Below are positions 53,022 to 60,781 of a stretch of DNA of 64,000 nucleotides, piece by piece. The stretch is from Sphingomonas montana (lineage in GTDB: Bacteria > Pseudomonadota > Alphaproteobacteria > Sphingomonadales > Sphingomonadaceae). Numbering within the stretch: position 1 is the stretch's first letter; every line of letters begins with the position of its first letter. Both the position numbers and the translations under genes were made by a program. The notes beneath the pieces are model-generated. The model was not told where the DNA came from, made no database searches, and worked only from the letters and a program-made list of their open reading frames with translations. The stretch is from NCBI RefSeq assembly GCF_001956315.1, contig NZ_MOLY01000042.1, positions 62,001-126,000 of the forward strand, written 5' to 3'.

Positions 53022-54983
53022 ATGAGCGTCGTCGGCAGTCAGATCGGGAACGAGATGTTCCTGCAAGGCAAATTCATGAATATCGGCCTGAACGGCAGCG
53101 GGTCGCTGGGTACGCGCGCGGTCGCGCCATCCGGCATCTTCACCAACATCGACATCGGTTTCAACCGGCTCGGCATGTGGGCCGATTTCGACGGGTTCGG
53201 CACCGGCAAGGCATCGACCGTGCAGGAAGCCATGCTGAAGGGAACGCCCGTCGAGGGATTCTCGATCGGATACCAGAGCCGCGGTACGCAATATGTGCAG
53301 AGCAATGTGGAGCGGCTGGGCACCGCCGAGATCAGCGGGACCACGACCAATGTCTCGACGAGCGACGTCGCGGCAGCGCGCTGGGCAGGGAAGACGACCG
53401 AGCAGGTCGCCGTCAGCCAGACGATGTCGCTGACCGACGACGCGAAGTTCGTGAAGGTCACGGTGGCGCTCACGAACCAGTCGGGTGCAGCGGTCACCGA
53501 TCTGCGGTATCTGCGCACGATCGATCCGGACCAGGGCGGCACGTTCAACACCAACAACAAGATCGTCCAGCAGGACGGTGCGGCCGGGGCACTCGTGGCA
53601 GCCTATGCCGGATCGTCCAGCCCGGTATTCTTCTACGCCAAGGACGCCCGCGCGGTGGTGTCGACGTTCGGTTTCGCCAATCTTGATCCCTATGCAACGG
53701 CGGCCTGGTCGAGACCACAGACCACCGGCTACGCGCTGAACGGCGACTATGCGATCAACATCAACTTCGTTCTGGGCAGCCTGGCGAACGGCCAGACGAC
53801 GACGTTGACCTATTATATGGGCCTTACGGACGATCTGACCGCCACCGTCGCCGCGATCGACGGCACCGCCCCCAAGCCAGTCCCCGTCAACACCGCGCCG
53901 GACGCCGTCAACGACGCGTTCACGGTGGCAGCGGCCGGAAAACTGACGGGCAATGTCCTGGCGAACGACAAGGATGCCGATGGAAACGCGCTGGTCGCCA
54001 GGCTCGGCACCGGGCCGGCCAACGGGACGCTGACATTGTCGAGCGACGGCACTTTCGGCTACACCGCCAAGGCCGGTTTCTCCGGCGTCGACAGCTTCAG
54101 CTATGTGGCCAGCGACGGGCAGGCCACCGACGTCGCGACCGTGCGGATCACCGTGCAGGCCCCGGTCGTGACGCCGACGCCTACCCCCACACCGACACCG
54201 ACACCAAGCCCAACGCTGCCGAACGACCCCATCCTGACGCGCGCCGGGACAGTGGATGGTTCGGGCACCAGCAACCAGGTTCTGACCGGTCCGGCCTATC
54301 ATAACAGCTTCTACGTCAACGGTGACGCAGCCAGCGGGAACGACCGGGTCACCAACTTCGCGCATGACGACGTGCTCGTCACGACGTCCGAGCTTTACGA
54401 TTTCAACAATGACGGTCTTATCGCGCTGACCAAGACGCGGGTGATGCTGGGCGGATCGGATGTCATCCGGCTGACCGACGTCAAGGAGATCCGGGCGCTC
54501 GGCCAGACGGCGACGGGGCTGTACGTCTATGGCGATGCCGACGTGCGTCCCGACGGTGCGATCGAGGGAAAGCTGGGCGACGACCGGCTGATCGGGGATA
54601 TGGGGGACCGCATCAGCCAGCAGTTCTTCTTCGATACCGCGCTGGATCTCGATCTTGGATCCGACACGATCGTCAATTTCGGCCGATCCGACCTGCTGGT
54701 GACGACGAGCGCGCTCAGCGACGGCAACGGCGACGGGCTGATCGACTTCGGTTCCGACCGACGGCTCGACCTGATCGGCGGCAGCGGTGCGCCGGGCGAC
54801 GCGTCGGCCGCGGGTGAGGCCGGGCATGTTGCGATCACAGAGGGCGACGGCACGGTAGTCACGCGGCTCGAATATGACGGCAGCTACACGAGGGACGGCA
54901 CGAGCTACTTCGTGTACAGCCTGGTGGGCTCCGCGGCGGGGAATGGCAGCGGTGCGTTCGCCCTGCAGGGTGACCATATCTGA
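53022..54983 (+). CDS. Secreted Ig/cadherin-like repeat protein with EF-loop C-terminal module (paralogue A)
   Basis: A 653-residue protein without a signal peptide. Residues 1-285 form a domain I do not recognise (FLQGKFMNIG, GTPVEGFSIGY, LRYLRTIDPDQ). Residues about 290-385 are one Ig/cadherin-like repeat (NVLANDKDADGNALVA...GVDSFSYVASDG). A Thr-Pro linker follows (about 387-400). The last 230 residues are a duplicated module with FFFDTALDLDLGSDTIVNF and DLLVTTSALSDGNGDGLIDF, each half containing a DxNxDG calcium-loop-like segment. It ends near SYFVYSLVG. Likely a type I secreted adhesin or EPS-associated protein. Paralogue of 57170-59392. Confidence 0.8.
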   Translation: MSVVGSQIGNEMFLQGKFMNIGLNGSGSLGTRAVAPSGIFTNIDIGFNRLGMWADFDGFGTGKASTVQEAMLKGTPVEGFSIGYQSRGTQYVQSNVERLGTAEISGTTTNVSTSDVAAARWAGKTTEQVAVSQTMSLTDDAKFVKVTVALTNQSGAAVTDLRYLRTIDPDQGGTFNTNNKIVQQDGAAGALVAAYAGSSSPVFFYAKDARAVVSTFGFANLDPYATAAWSRPQTTGYALNGDYAININFVLGSLANGQTTTLTYYMGLTDDLTATVAAIDGTAPKPVPVNTAPDAVNDAFTVAAAGKLTGNVLANDKDADGNALVARLGTGPANGTLTLSSDGTFGYTAKAGFSGVDSFSYVASDGQATDVATVRITVQAPVVTPTPTPTPTPTPSPTLPNDPILTRAGTVDGSGTSNQVLTGPAYHNSFYVNGDAASGNDRVTNFAHDDVLVTTSELYDFNNDGLIALTKTRVMLGGSDVIRLTDVKEIRALGQTATGLYVYGDADVRPDGAIEGKLGDDRLIGDMGDRISQQFFFDTALDLDLGSDTIVNFGRSDLLVTTSALSDGNGDGLIDFGSDRRLDLIGGSGAPGDASAAGEAGHVAITEGDGTVVTRLEYDGSYTRDGTSYFVYSLVGSAAGNGSGAFALQGDHI

Positions 54984-54990
54984 CGTGCAG

Positions 54991-55011
54991 CCGCGGCGAA
55001 TCTTGCCGCGG
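54991..55011 (+). terminator. Hairpin after the repeat-protein gene
   Basis: Arms CCGCGGC/GCCGCGG with a seven-base loop, beginning eight bases after the stop. No T-run follows, so termination is only possible. Confidence 0.35.
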
Positions 55012-55064
55012 CGGTGCAACGACCTCGGGCTCGCTTGCAATGTAGGAACCCATTTGGTTCAAAA

Positions 55065-55099
55065 CCCGGGGCGGGCGACATAGCGTCGCCCGCCCCGGG
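55065..55099. promoter_or_regulatory. Perfect 15-bp hairpin masking the spike-gene ribosome binding site
   Basis: The left arm CCCGGGGCGGGCGAC (55065-55079) is followed by a five-base loop and an exactly complementary right arm (55085-55099). The right arm contains the GGGAG ribosome binding site of the ATG at 55108. The hairpin is preceded by AAAA and followed by ATTCTT, so it could also act as a terminator. It would strongly reduce translation unless opened. Confidence 0.65.
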
Positions 55100-55107
55100 A
55101 GATTCTT

Positions 55108-55374
55108 ATGAACGACGGTTTTGCCGACCGCGCGGACACCCTGTCCGCGCCGTCGCGGTCCGCCACGGCCGTGGTGCCGAGCGATAGCATGGCCTTGGCG
55201 CGACTGCCCAAGGCGCTTTATGTCGGGACCGGCGGGCATGTGACCCTGCGCTGCGTCGACGACGCCACGGACGTGACGTTCCGCAACGTGCCATCGGGCG
55301 CGATAATTCGCGCCCGGGCCAGTCACGTCCGTGCAGCCGGCACCACCGCCGCCGACATCGTGGCGCACTACTGA
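55108..55374 (+). CDS. Spike-base-like protein (RCAP_Rcc01079/GTA head-spike family)
   Basis: An 88-residue protein matching the pattern of the small spike-base proteins of alphaproteobacterial phages and gene transfer agents: an N-terminal polar stretch, then AVVPSDSMALARLPKALYVG, then VTFRNVPSGAIIRARASHV, and an end with AGTTAADIVAHY. In Rhodobacter the GhsA spike base anchors a fibre (GhsB) that binds capsule. Its stop overlaps the next ATG by one base (TGATG). No capsid, portal, terminase or tail genes are nearby, so it is isolated from a phage. Confidence 0.75.
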   Translation: MNDGFADRADTLSAPSRSATAVVPSDSMALARLPKALYVGTGGHVTLRCVDDATDVTFRNVPSGAIIRARASHVRAAGTTAADIVAHY

Positions 55375-56975
55375 TGTTCGGCTGCGGCTTCGATCCGTTC
55401 GATCCGGACGTCGGCATTCCGGTACCCGTCATGCCGCGCCATCCCGCCACCGTCGCGCTGCTCGCCCGGATGACCACGCCGCCCGCACCGTCCCGGGCCG
55501 CTGCGATCGACCGGCTGATCGTCGGTCTGCATGTCGCCGGTATCTGGGACCGGCTGGAGGCGTTGTACGTGCCGGCCGCGCATCATCCCCAGGCGGCGTT
55601 GCTCGACTGGACCGGACGTCACGGCACGGCGGCGGTGGCCGGCGGATCGCCGACGTTCGTCGCCGATCGCGGTTGTCATGTCGACGGCATCGACGACTGG
55701 ATCGACCTCGGCTTCGGGCCGGCGCAGGGACAGCGTTTCCAGCAGAACAGCGCGATGGTGGCCATGTGGGTGCGCAATGCCAATACCGGGCAGACGGCGA
55801 GCGGTTTCGGCCTGCTCGGCAGCAACCAGACCGGCCTGAACCCCCGTGGGGCGGGCGGCGTACCCGCGTCGCGCCTCAACAGCAGCGCCGCGACGGTCGG
55901 GGCATCGGTGCCGACCGGTCATGGACTGATCGCGGTCGACCGCGCCGGCGCTACGGCCGTGCAGCATTACAAGAACGGCCTGGCCAACGGAATCGTGGGC
56001 ACGGCCGCCAGCAGTACGCCGGCATCCGCCAATTTCGTGATGGGGCGGGCGGGGGGCAGCCACGCCGCCAACCAGTTCTGCGCCGTCGCGATCGGTGGTC
56101 ATCTGACCGCCGCGGAACATGGCGGCCTCCATGCCGCGCTTGACGGCTATATGACCGCGGTGGGCGTAACCGAACTGGCGATCGGCGGCACGACACGCAC
56201 GCTCGCTGCGGCGCGGACACTGCCCGACGGCGGCAGCGGTGCGGCCGCGGGCAAGGGCTGGACCTGTACGGGGCTTGCCCGCCTGCCGGACGGCAGCTGG
56301 CTGGTGGGCAATGACGGACGCGGCAGCAGCGCAAGCGACCCCAATCTGGCGTCGATCGTCCATCTGTCCGCCGACATGACGACGATCCTCCATCAGTGGA
56401 CGACCGCCGCGATGGGGTTTTCGGCAGGCAGCGTCCAGGGCGTGGCCTGGGAACCGCTTGCGCCCGGTCAGGGACGCGGGCGGATCTGGTTCATGATCGT
56501 CGGGGCGGGGCAACCGCTCTGCCATGCGACCCTATCGGAAGACTGGTCGATCACCGCCACGGGCACGCTGGCCGGTGTGACCAGCGGCAACGGGGTGGTC
56601 CATGACGCGATCCGCGACAGGATCGTCGTCCTGAACGGATCGACGCTGACATGGCGGGACAAGGACACCGGCGCGCCGACGGGACTTTCGGCGACGGTCC
56701 ATGTCACCGAACCGGACCATCTGTGTCACGACGTCGCAAGCGACACGATGCTGGTGAGCTTCGGGGCAAACGGTCAGCCCGGCGGCGTGGCCCGATTGTC
56801 GATGGCGGCGGTCGCCGATTACGGAGCGCCGGCGGTGACGGCGATCGACACCTTGCCCGGGTGCGACGCGATCGAGGGGATCGCCATTGCAGGCGACGCC
56901 TGGACGCTGTGCAACGATGCCTATTTCCATCCGGGCACGCCCGCGCTGAACCGGCTGCTGACCTTTACGGCCTGA
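55374..56975 (+). CDS. Phage-derived spike/receptor-binding-like protein with lectin-like and propeller-like domains
   Basis: A 533-residue protein. Residues about 25-85 (LLARMTTPPAPSRAAAIDRL ... AGIWDRLEALYVPAAHHPQAA) match a helical lead-in I recall from sphingomonad prophage tail proteins. Residues about 90-260 resemble a concanavalin-like sandwich (VDGIDDWIDLGFGPAQG, AMVAMWVRNAN, FVMGRAGGSHAANQF). Residues about 265-533 carry repeating WxxxGLARLPDGSWLVGN, HLSADMTTILHQW and DAIEGIAIAGDAWTL blades suggestive of a beta-propeller. No signal peptide. Coupled to the spike-base gene, it may bind a polysaccharide. Confidence 0.75.
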   Translation: MFGCGFDPFDPDVGIPVPVMPRHPATVALLARMTTPPAPSRAAAIDRLIVGLHVAGIWDRLEALYVPAAHHPQAALLDWTGRHGTAAVAGGSPTFVADRGCHVDGIDDWIDLGFGPAQGQRFQQNSAMVAMWVRNANTGQTASGFGLLGSNQTGLNPRGAGGVPASRLNSSAATVGASVPTGHGLIAVDRAGATAVQHYKNGLANGIVGTAASSTPASANFVMGRAGGSHAANQFCAVAIGGHLTAAEHGGLHAALDGYMTAVGVTELAIGGTTRTLAAARTLPDGGSGAAAGKGWTCTGLARLPDGSWLVGNDGRGSSASDPNLASIVHLSADMTTILHQWTTAAMGFSAGSVQGVAWEPLAPGQGRGRIWFMIVGAGQPLCHATLSEDWSITATGTLAGVTSGNGVVHDAIRDRIVVLNGSTLTWRDKDTGAPTGLSATVHVTEPDHLCHDVASDTMLVSFGANGQPGGVARLSMAAVADYGAPAVTAIDTLPGCDAIEGIAIAGDAWTLCNDAYFHPGTPALNRLLTFTA

Positions 56976-57169
56976 TACAGGCCGGGGCCGTCGTGCCCGG
57001 ACCGGTCAATGCCGGTAAAGAATGGTCAACACCTCTTAAACCGCGATCCGTTACCAGCCCGTAAAGATGTTCCGCCAGAACGACATCACGGATCAGGCCT
57101 GACTGGCTGAGATCGATCCGGGGGCGAGTTTCGTTCGATCCACTGCCTACGGGCGCGTCAGGAGGCGGC

Positions 57170-59392
57170 ATGACTTTGATCAGCTCTGTGGTTGGTGAGG
57201 AAATTTTTCTTCAGGGCCAGTTTCTCAACGTGGGGTTCAATAGCGGCGGCGGTCTGGGAACCCGTTCGACCGCGACCACCGGCATCGTGACTGATGCCGT
57301 CAACGGCTATATCCGACTCGGCATGGTCGCCGATTTCGATGGCTTCGGCAAAGGCGCTGCCGCGACTCGCGACGCGATGCTGGCCGGCACGCCCGTCGAA
57401 GGCTTTTCGGTCGGGTACGATATCGGATCGAAGCATTATGTGAAAACCAACAACGAACGGCTGGGCACCACGCAGATCACCGGTGGCGACACCACCAACC
57501 TGTCCACCGCGACGTCCGCCAAGGCGGGATGGGTCGGCACCACGACCGAGAATGTAAAGGTCAGCCAGACCGTCACGCTGGCCGACGACGCCAAATATCT
57601 GAAGTTCGAAGTGACGATGACCAACCAGTCGACCGCGACGTTGGACGACCTGCGCTACATGCGCACGATCGACCCCGATCATGGCGCCGATTTCAAGACG
57701 ATCAACACGATCGTCGAGCAGGGTGGCGACGACAAGGGCGGCGCGCTGGCCGCCGCCTACATGACGAACGGCAAGAACCCGCTATTCTACTACACGCAGG
57801 ATGAGCGGGCGAAGGTGTCGACGTTCGGCCTCGCCAATCTCGATCCCTATGCGAAGGCGGCATGGGACGACGCCGCGAAGATCGGTACGTCCGTCAAGGC
57901 GGATCAGGCGATCAACCTGGACTTCTCGCTGGGCAAGCTGGCCGCCGGCGAATCGACGACGGTGACCTTCTATCTGGGGATCACGGACGACCTGGCCACG
58001 ACGGTGGCGCGGATCGATTCGGAAAGCCGGAGCGTGCGGCCGGCACCGACGCCGGAACCGGTGAACGCCGTGCCGGTGGCGGTTGCCGATACGCTGACCG
58101 TCAAGGCCGGGACGGAGGGCACCGGCAACGTCCTGGCGAACGACAGGGATGCGGACGGGACGACATTGACGGCCAAGCTGGTCAGCGGCCCGGCGCACGG
58201 CACTTTGAAGCTGAATGCGGATGGCGGCTACAGCTACACCGGCAACGCGGGCTGGTCGGGCACGGACAGTTTCGTCTATGCCGCGTCGGACGGCAAGGCA
58301 TCCGCGCAGGCCACCGCGACGATCACCGTTACGCCGGCGCCCAATACGGCACCGACCGCGGTGGCGGATGCGGTTCGCACGACCGGTACGGCCGTGGCGA
58401 CCGGCAACGTGCTGTTCAACGACCGTGACGACGATGGCGACGCGCTGACCGCGGCCGTGCACAGCGGCCCGGCCAACGGCACGGTGACCATGAGTGCCGA
58501 CGGCGCTTTCCAATATGTCGCGCGGGATGGCTTTTCGGGCACCGACAGCTTCAGCTACGCCGCGTCGGACGGCAAGACCGGCAGTGTCGCCACGGTCAGC
58601 GTAACGGTCGACGCCCCGCCGCCGCCCACGCCACCTGCATCGGCCCCGCCCGCCCCGCCGCCGCCGGTATCGGCACCACCTGTCGGTGTCCTGGGCGGTC
58701 CGGGCGTGCAGTATGGATCGGCTGCGGAAAGCCAGACGCTGACCGCGACCAAGGGTCATGATGTCTTCTTCTTCGACGTCGCGAGCGGCAAGGTCGGGGC
58801 CGACACGGTCGTCGGTTTCGGCGCGGACGACCTGCTGGTGACGTCGAAGGCGATCATGGACGGGAATGGCGACGGTATCATCACCTGGAACAAGGCCCGG
58901 GTGACACTCGATACCGGCAGCACGGTGGGTCTTGCCGGCGTGAAGTCGCTGCGCCTGATGGGCAGCGATGACGAGGGGCATTTCATCTACGCCAATGGCG
59001 GTGCCAAGCCGAAGAATGCCCTGGAAAGTCGGATGGGGAACGATCTGCTGAGCGGCGACGCGACGGACAAGAAGGCGCAGACCTTTTTCTTCGACACCAA
59101 TCTCGAGCTGAAGACCGGTTCCGACAAGGTCGTCAACTTCGGCGCGAAGGACGTACTCGTTACCACGTCCGCGCTCGATGTCGACGGCAGCGGTCATATC
59201 GGCCTGGGGACGGGTGGGCTGCTGTCGCTCGATACCGACGGACTGCATCTGGGCGATGTGTCGATCACCGGCATCGGCGGCCGGACGATATCGACGCTGG
59301 AGTTTGACGGGAGCGTCCAGCGCGATGGCATGACCTATTATGTCTACAGCATGGACGGTTCAGCCGTGGGCGCGGCGGCGCTGGCATTCTGA
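57170..59392 (+). CDS. Secreted Ig/cadherin-like repeat protein with EF-loop C-terminal module (paralogue B)
   Basis: A 740-residue paralogue of the protein at 53022-54983. The N-terminal domain is alignable throughout (FLQGQFLNVG, GTPVEGFSVGY, LRYMRTIDPDH). It has two Ig/cadherin-like repeats (about 300-390 and 395-485: NVLANDRDADGTTLTA, NVLFNDRDDDGDALTA), then a Pro-rich linker and the duplicated module (VFFFDVASGKVGADTVVGF with DLLVTSKAIMDGNGDGIITW; FFFDTNLELKTGSDKVVNF with DVLVTTSALDVDGSGHIGL). The end reads TYYVYSMDGSA. No signal peptide. A strong AGGAGG ribosome binding site precedes the ATG. Probable T1SS substrate. Confidence 0.8.
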   Translation: MTLISSVVGEEIFLQGQFLNVGFNSGGGLGTRSTATTGIVTDAVNGYIRLGMVADFDGFGKGAAATRDAMLAGTPVEGFSVGYDIGSKHYVKTNNERLGTTQITGGDTTNLSTATSAKAGWVGTTTENVKVSQTVTLADDAKYLKFEVTMTNQSTATLDDLRYMRTIDPDHGADFKTINTIVEQGGDDKGGALAAAYMTNGKNPLFYYTQDERAKVSTFGLANLDPYAKAAWDDAAKIGTSVKADQAINLDFSLGKLAAGESTTVTFYLGITDDLATTVARIDSESRSVRPAPTPEPVNAVPVAVADTLTVKAGTEGTGNVLANDRDADGTTLTAKLVSGPAHGTLKLNADGGYSYTGNAGWSGTDSFVYAASDGKASAQATATITVTPAPNTAPTAVADAVRTTGTAVATGNVLFNDRDDDGDALTAAVHSGPANGTVTMSADGAFQYVARDGFSGTDSFSYAASDGKTGSVATVSVTVDAPPPPTPPASAPPAPPPPVSAPPVGVLGGPGVQYGSAAESQTLTATKGHDVFFFDVASGKVGADTVVGFGADDLLVTSKAIMDGNGDGIITWNKARVTLDTGSTVGLAGVKSLRLMGSDDEGHFIYANGGAKPKNALESRMGNDLLSGDATDKKAQTFFFDTNLELKTGSDKVVNFGAKDVLVTTSALDVDGSGHIGLGTGGLLSLDTDGLHLGDVSITGIGGRTISTLEFDGSVQRDGMTYYVYSMDGSAVGAAALAF

Positions 59393-59420
59393 CCGGATAT
59401 CGGAACGCCTGACACAAGAA

Positions 59421-59448
59421 GGGGAGGCACTTTCGCAAGTGCCTCCCC
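59421..59448 (-). terminator. Terminator between the two convergent secreted-protein genes
   Basis: A perfect 12-bp stem (GGGGAGGCACTT/AAGTGCCTCCCC) with a TCGC loop. On the minus strand it is followed by TTCTTGT, fitting termination of the gene at 59490-60269. Confidence 0.7.
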
Positions 59449-59489
59449 GACCATGTCCCGTTCCGGCCCTAGGGCCGGAGGTGGAAGAA

Positions 59490-60269
59490 TTACGCGCCCA
59501 GCAGGCCGTAATGATAGTAGGTCGCGCCGTTCGCGCCTTCTTCGGTGGCCAGCAGCGACAGCCGCAGGTTCGCACCGAACTCGATCTGGCCGCCTTCGAC
59601 CGGGCCAATGTCGCCCTTGATGCCGTTCGTGTCGCCCGGCAGGTCGAGCACGCCGTTGCGGCCGAAGGTCACGAGCGCGCCGGCATCGGGACCGTTGTGG
59701 ATCGCCGTGGTGGTGACCAGTTCATCGCCAACACCGAAGTCGGTGATCGTGTCGGCACCCAGGTTCAGGCCGAGCGCGGTGTCGAACAGGAACACCTTGT
59801 CGCCGTCCCCGGCAGAGAACGTGTCGTTGTTGACCGTGCTCTCGGCGAGCGTCTTGGACGTGGTCGCGTCGAGCTGCGTGTAGGTGCGGTAGTCGGCATA
59901 GACGAAGCCGCCGTCCTTGCTGCCCAGGAAGCGCAGGTTCTGGATTTCCTGGTTCGAACCGACGGTGATCTGGTCGGCACCGGCCTGGCGGCGGTTGACG
60001 CGGTCGATGTCGAGCACGCCGTTGGCGCCGAAGTTGATGATGCCGTCGTTGTTGCCGTCGAAGATCGCCTGATAGTTGACGACCGAGTCGTTGTGGTTGA
60101 AGCTCTCGAGACGGTCGTCGCCGGTGTTGCCTGCCGAGAAGACATAGGCAACAGCCTGGTCCGCCGAAGTGCCAGTCTCGACGTCGCTGTAGACGTCATT
60201 AACGCCGTTGTTGGCGACGGCGAACTTGGTCGCCGTGGTGATCAGCGTGCTGTTTTCTGCAAGTGCCAT
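59490..60269 (-). CDS. Secreted protein consisting mainly of the EF-loop module (paralogue C)
   Basis: A 259-residue protein that is essentially the C-terminal module of the two larger paralogues without their N-terminal domain or Ig-like repeats. Both halves are visible: YVFSAGNTGDDRLESFNHND then YQAIFDGNNDGIINF; and VFLFDTALGLNLGADTITDF then ELVTTTAIHN. It ends in TYYHYGLLGA, like the tails of the other two. No signal peptide. The ATG at 60269 has GGGAG seven bases upstream. A likely small T1SS substrate, with strong Asp/Asn content suggesting Ca2+ binding. Confidence 0.75.
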   Translation of the reverse strand: MALAENSTLITTATKFAVANNGVNDVYSDVETGTSADQAVAYVFSAGNTGDDRLESFNHNDSVVNYQAIFDGNNDGIINFGANGVLDIDRVNRRQAGADQITVGSNQEIQNLRFLGSKDGGFVYADYRTYTQLDATTSKTLAESTVNNDTFSAGDGDKVFLFDTALGLNLGADTITDFGVGDELVTTTAIHNGPDAGALVTFGRNGVLDLPGDTNGIKGDIGPVEGGQIEFGANLRLSLLATEEGANGATYYHYGLLGA

Positions 60270-60781
60270 GATAAATCTCCCGTTAGGACGTTTTGGTGTC
60301 ACGAGGGCTGCCCGCCCCAACATGCAGGCCCTCGGCTGCGATGTCGTGCCGCGATATGAAAGACCCTTAACGTTTCGTCAATCATTCTTCGACGCAGCGG
60401 GCGGCAATTTTGTACTAAAACGGGAAGGTTTATTTATGGAACCGTTTTGGATGTGCGCATTCGGGACAAATGGCGGTGGTTTGACCGTCCGCCATACCGA
60501 AACGCCCCCCGCCATTGTGGGCCGGACGTGGGCTTCTGCTGGCAGGTGAAAGCAGACTCCCTGGGGGCCGCGCAAGGATCACTCCGCAAACTGTTAAGAT
60601 ATATTAATAATCGTAGTTAAATATCGGCGCTTGCATCGAAACCAGTGTCGTCAGCGGGGACGCGATCTCGCATCCGGCGTCGCGCGCAGCCGCTTTTCAA
60701 GTTTTCGGGAAAGGGCCTGTTCTTGCGTGTCGGGGCTCAATACCACCATGACAGAGGCGAAACGACGCCTGCCAATATGGT
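60270..60781. other. Intergenic region, AT-richer
   Basis: About 510 bases with no convincing gene. It includes AT-rich patches at 60410-60440 and 60594-60625 and is the leader of the minus-strand gene at 59490-60269. The flippase gene ends at 60782. Confidence 0.5.

Noticed and set aside
54160-54215. Possible tandem DNA repeat or CRISPR-like array
   Set aside because: It is the coding sequence of a Thr-Pro linker inside the secreted protein; no spacers.
52737-55040. 767-codon minus-strand frame over the first repeat protein
   Set aside because: Mirror of the Asp/Gly-rich repeats; no ribosome binding site or recognisable domain.
55108-56975. Complete prophage or GTA cluster
   Set aside because: No terminase, portal, capsid, protease, tail tube, lysis or integrase genes are present around the spike pair.
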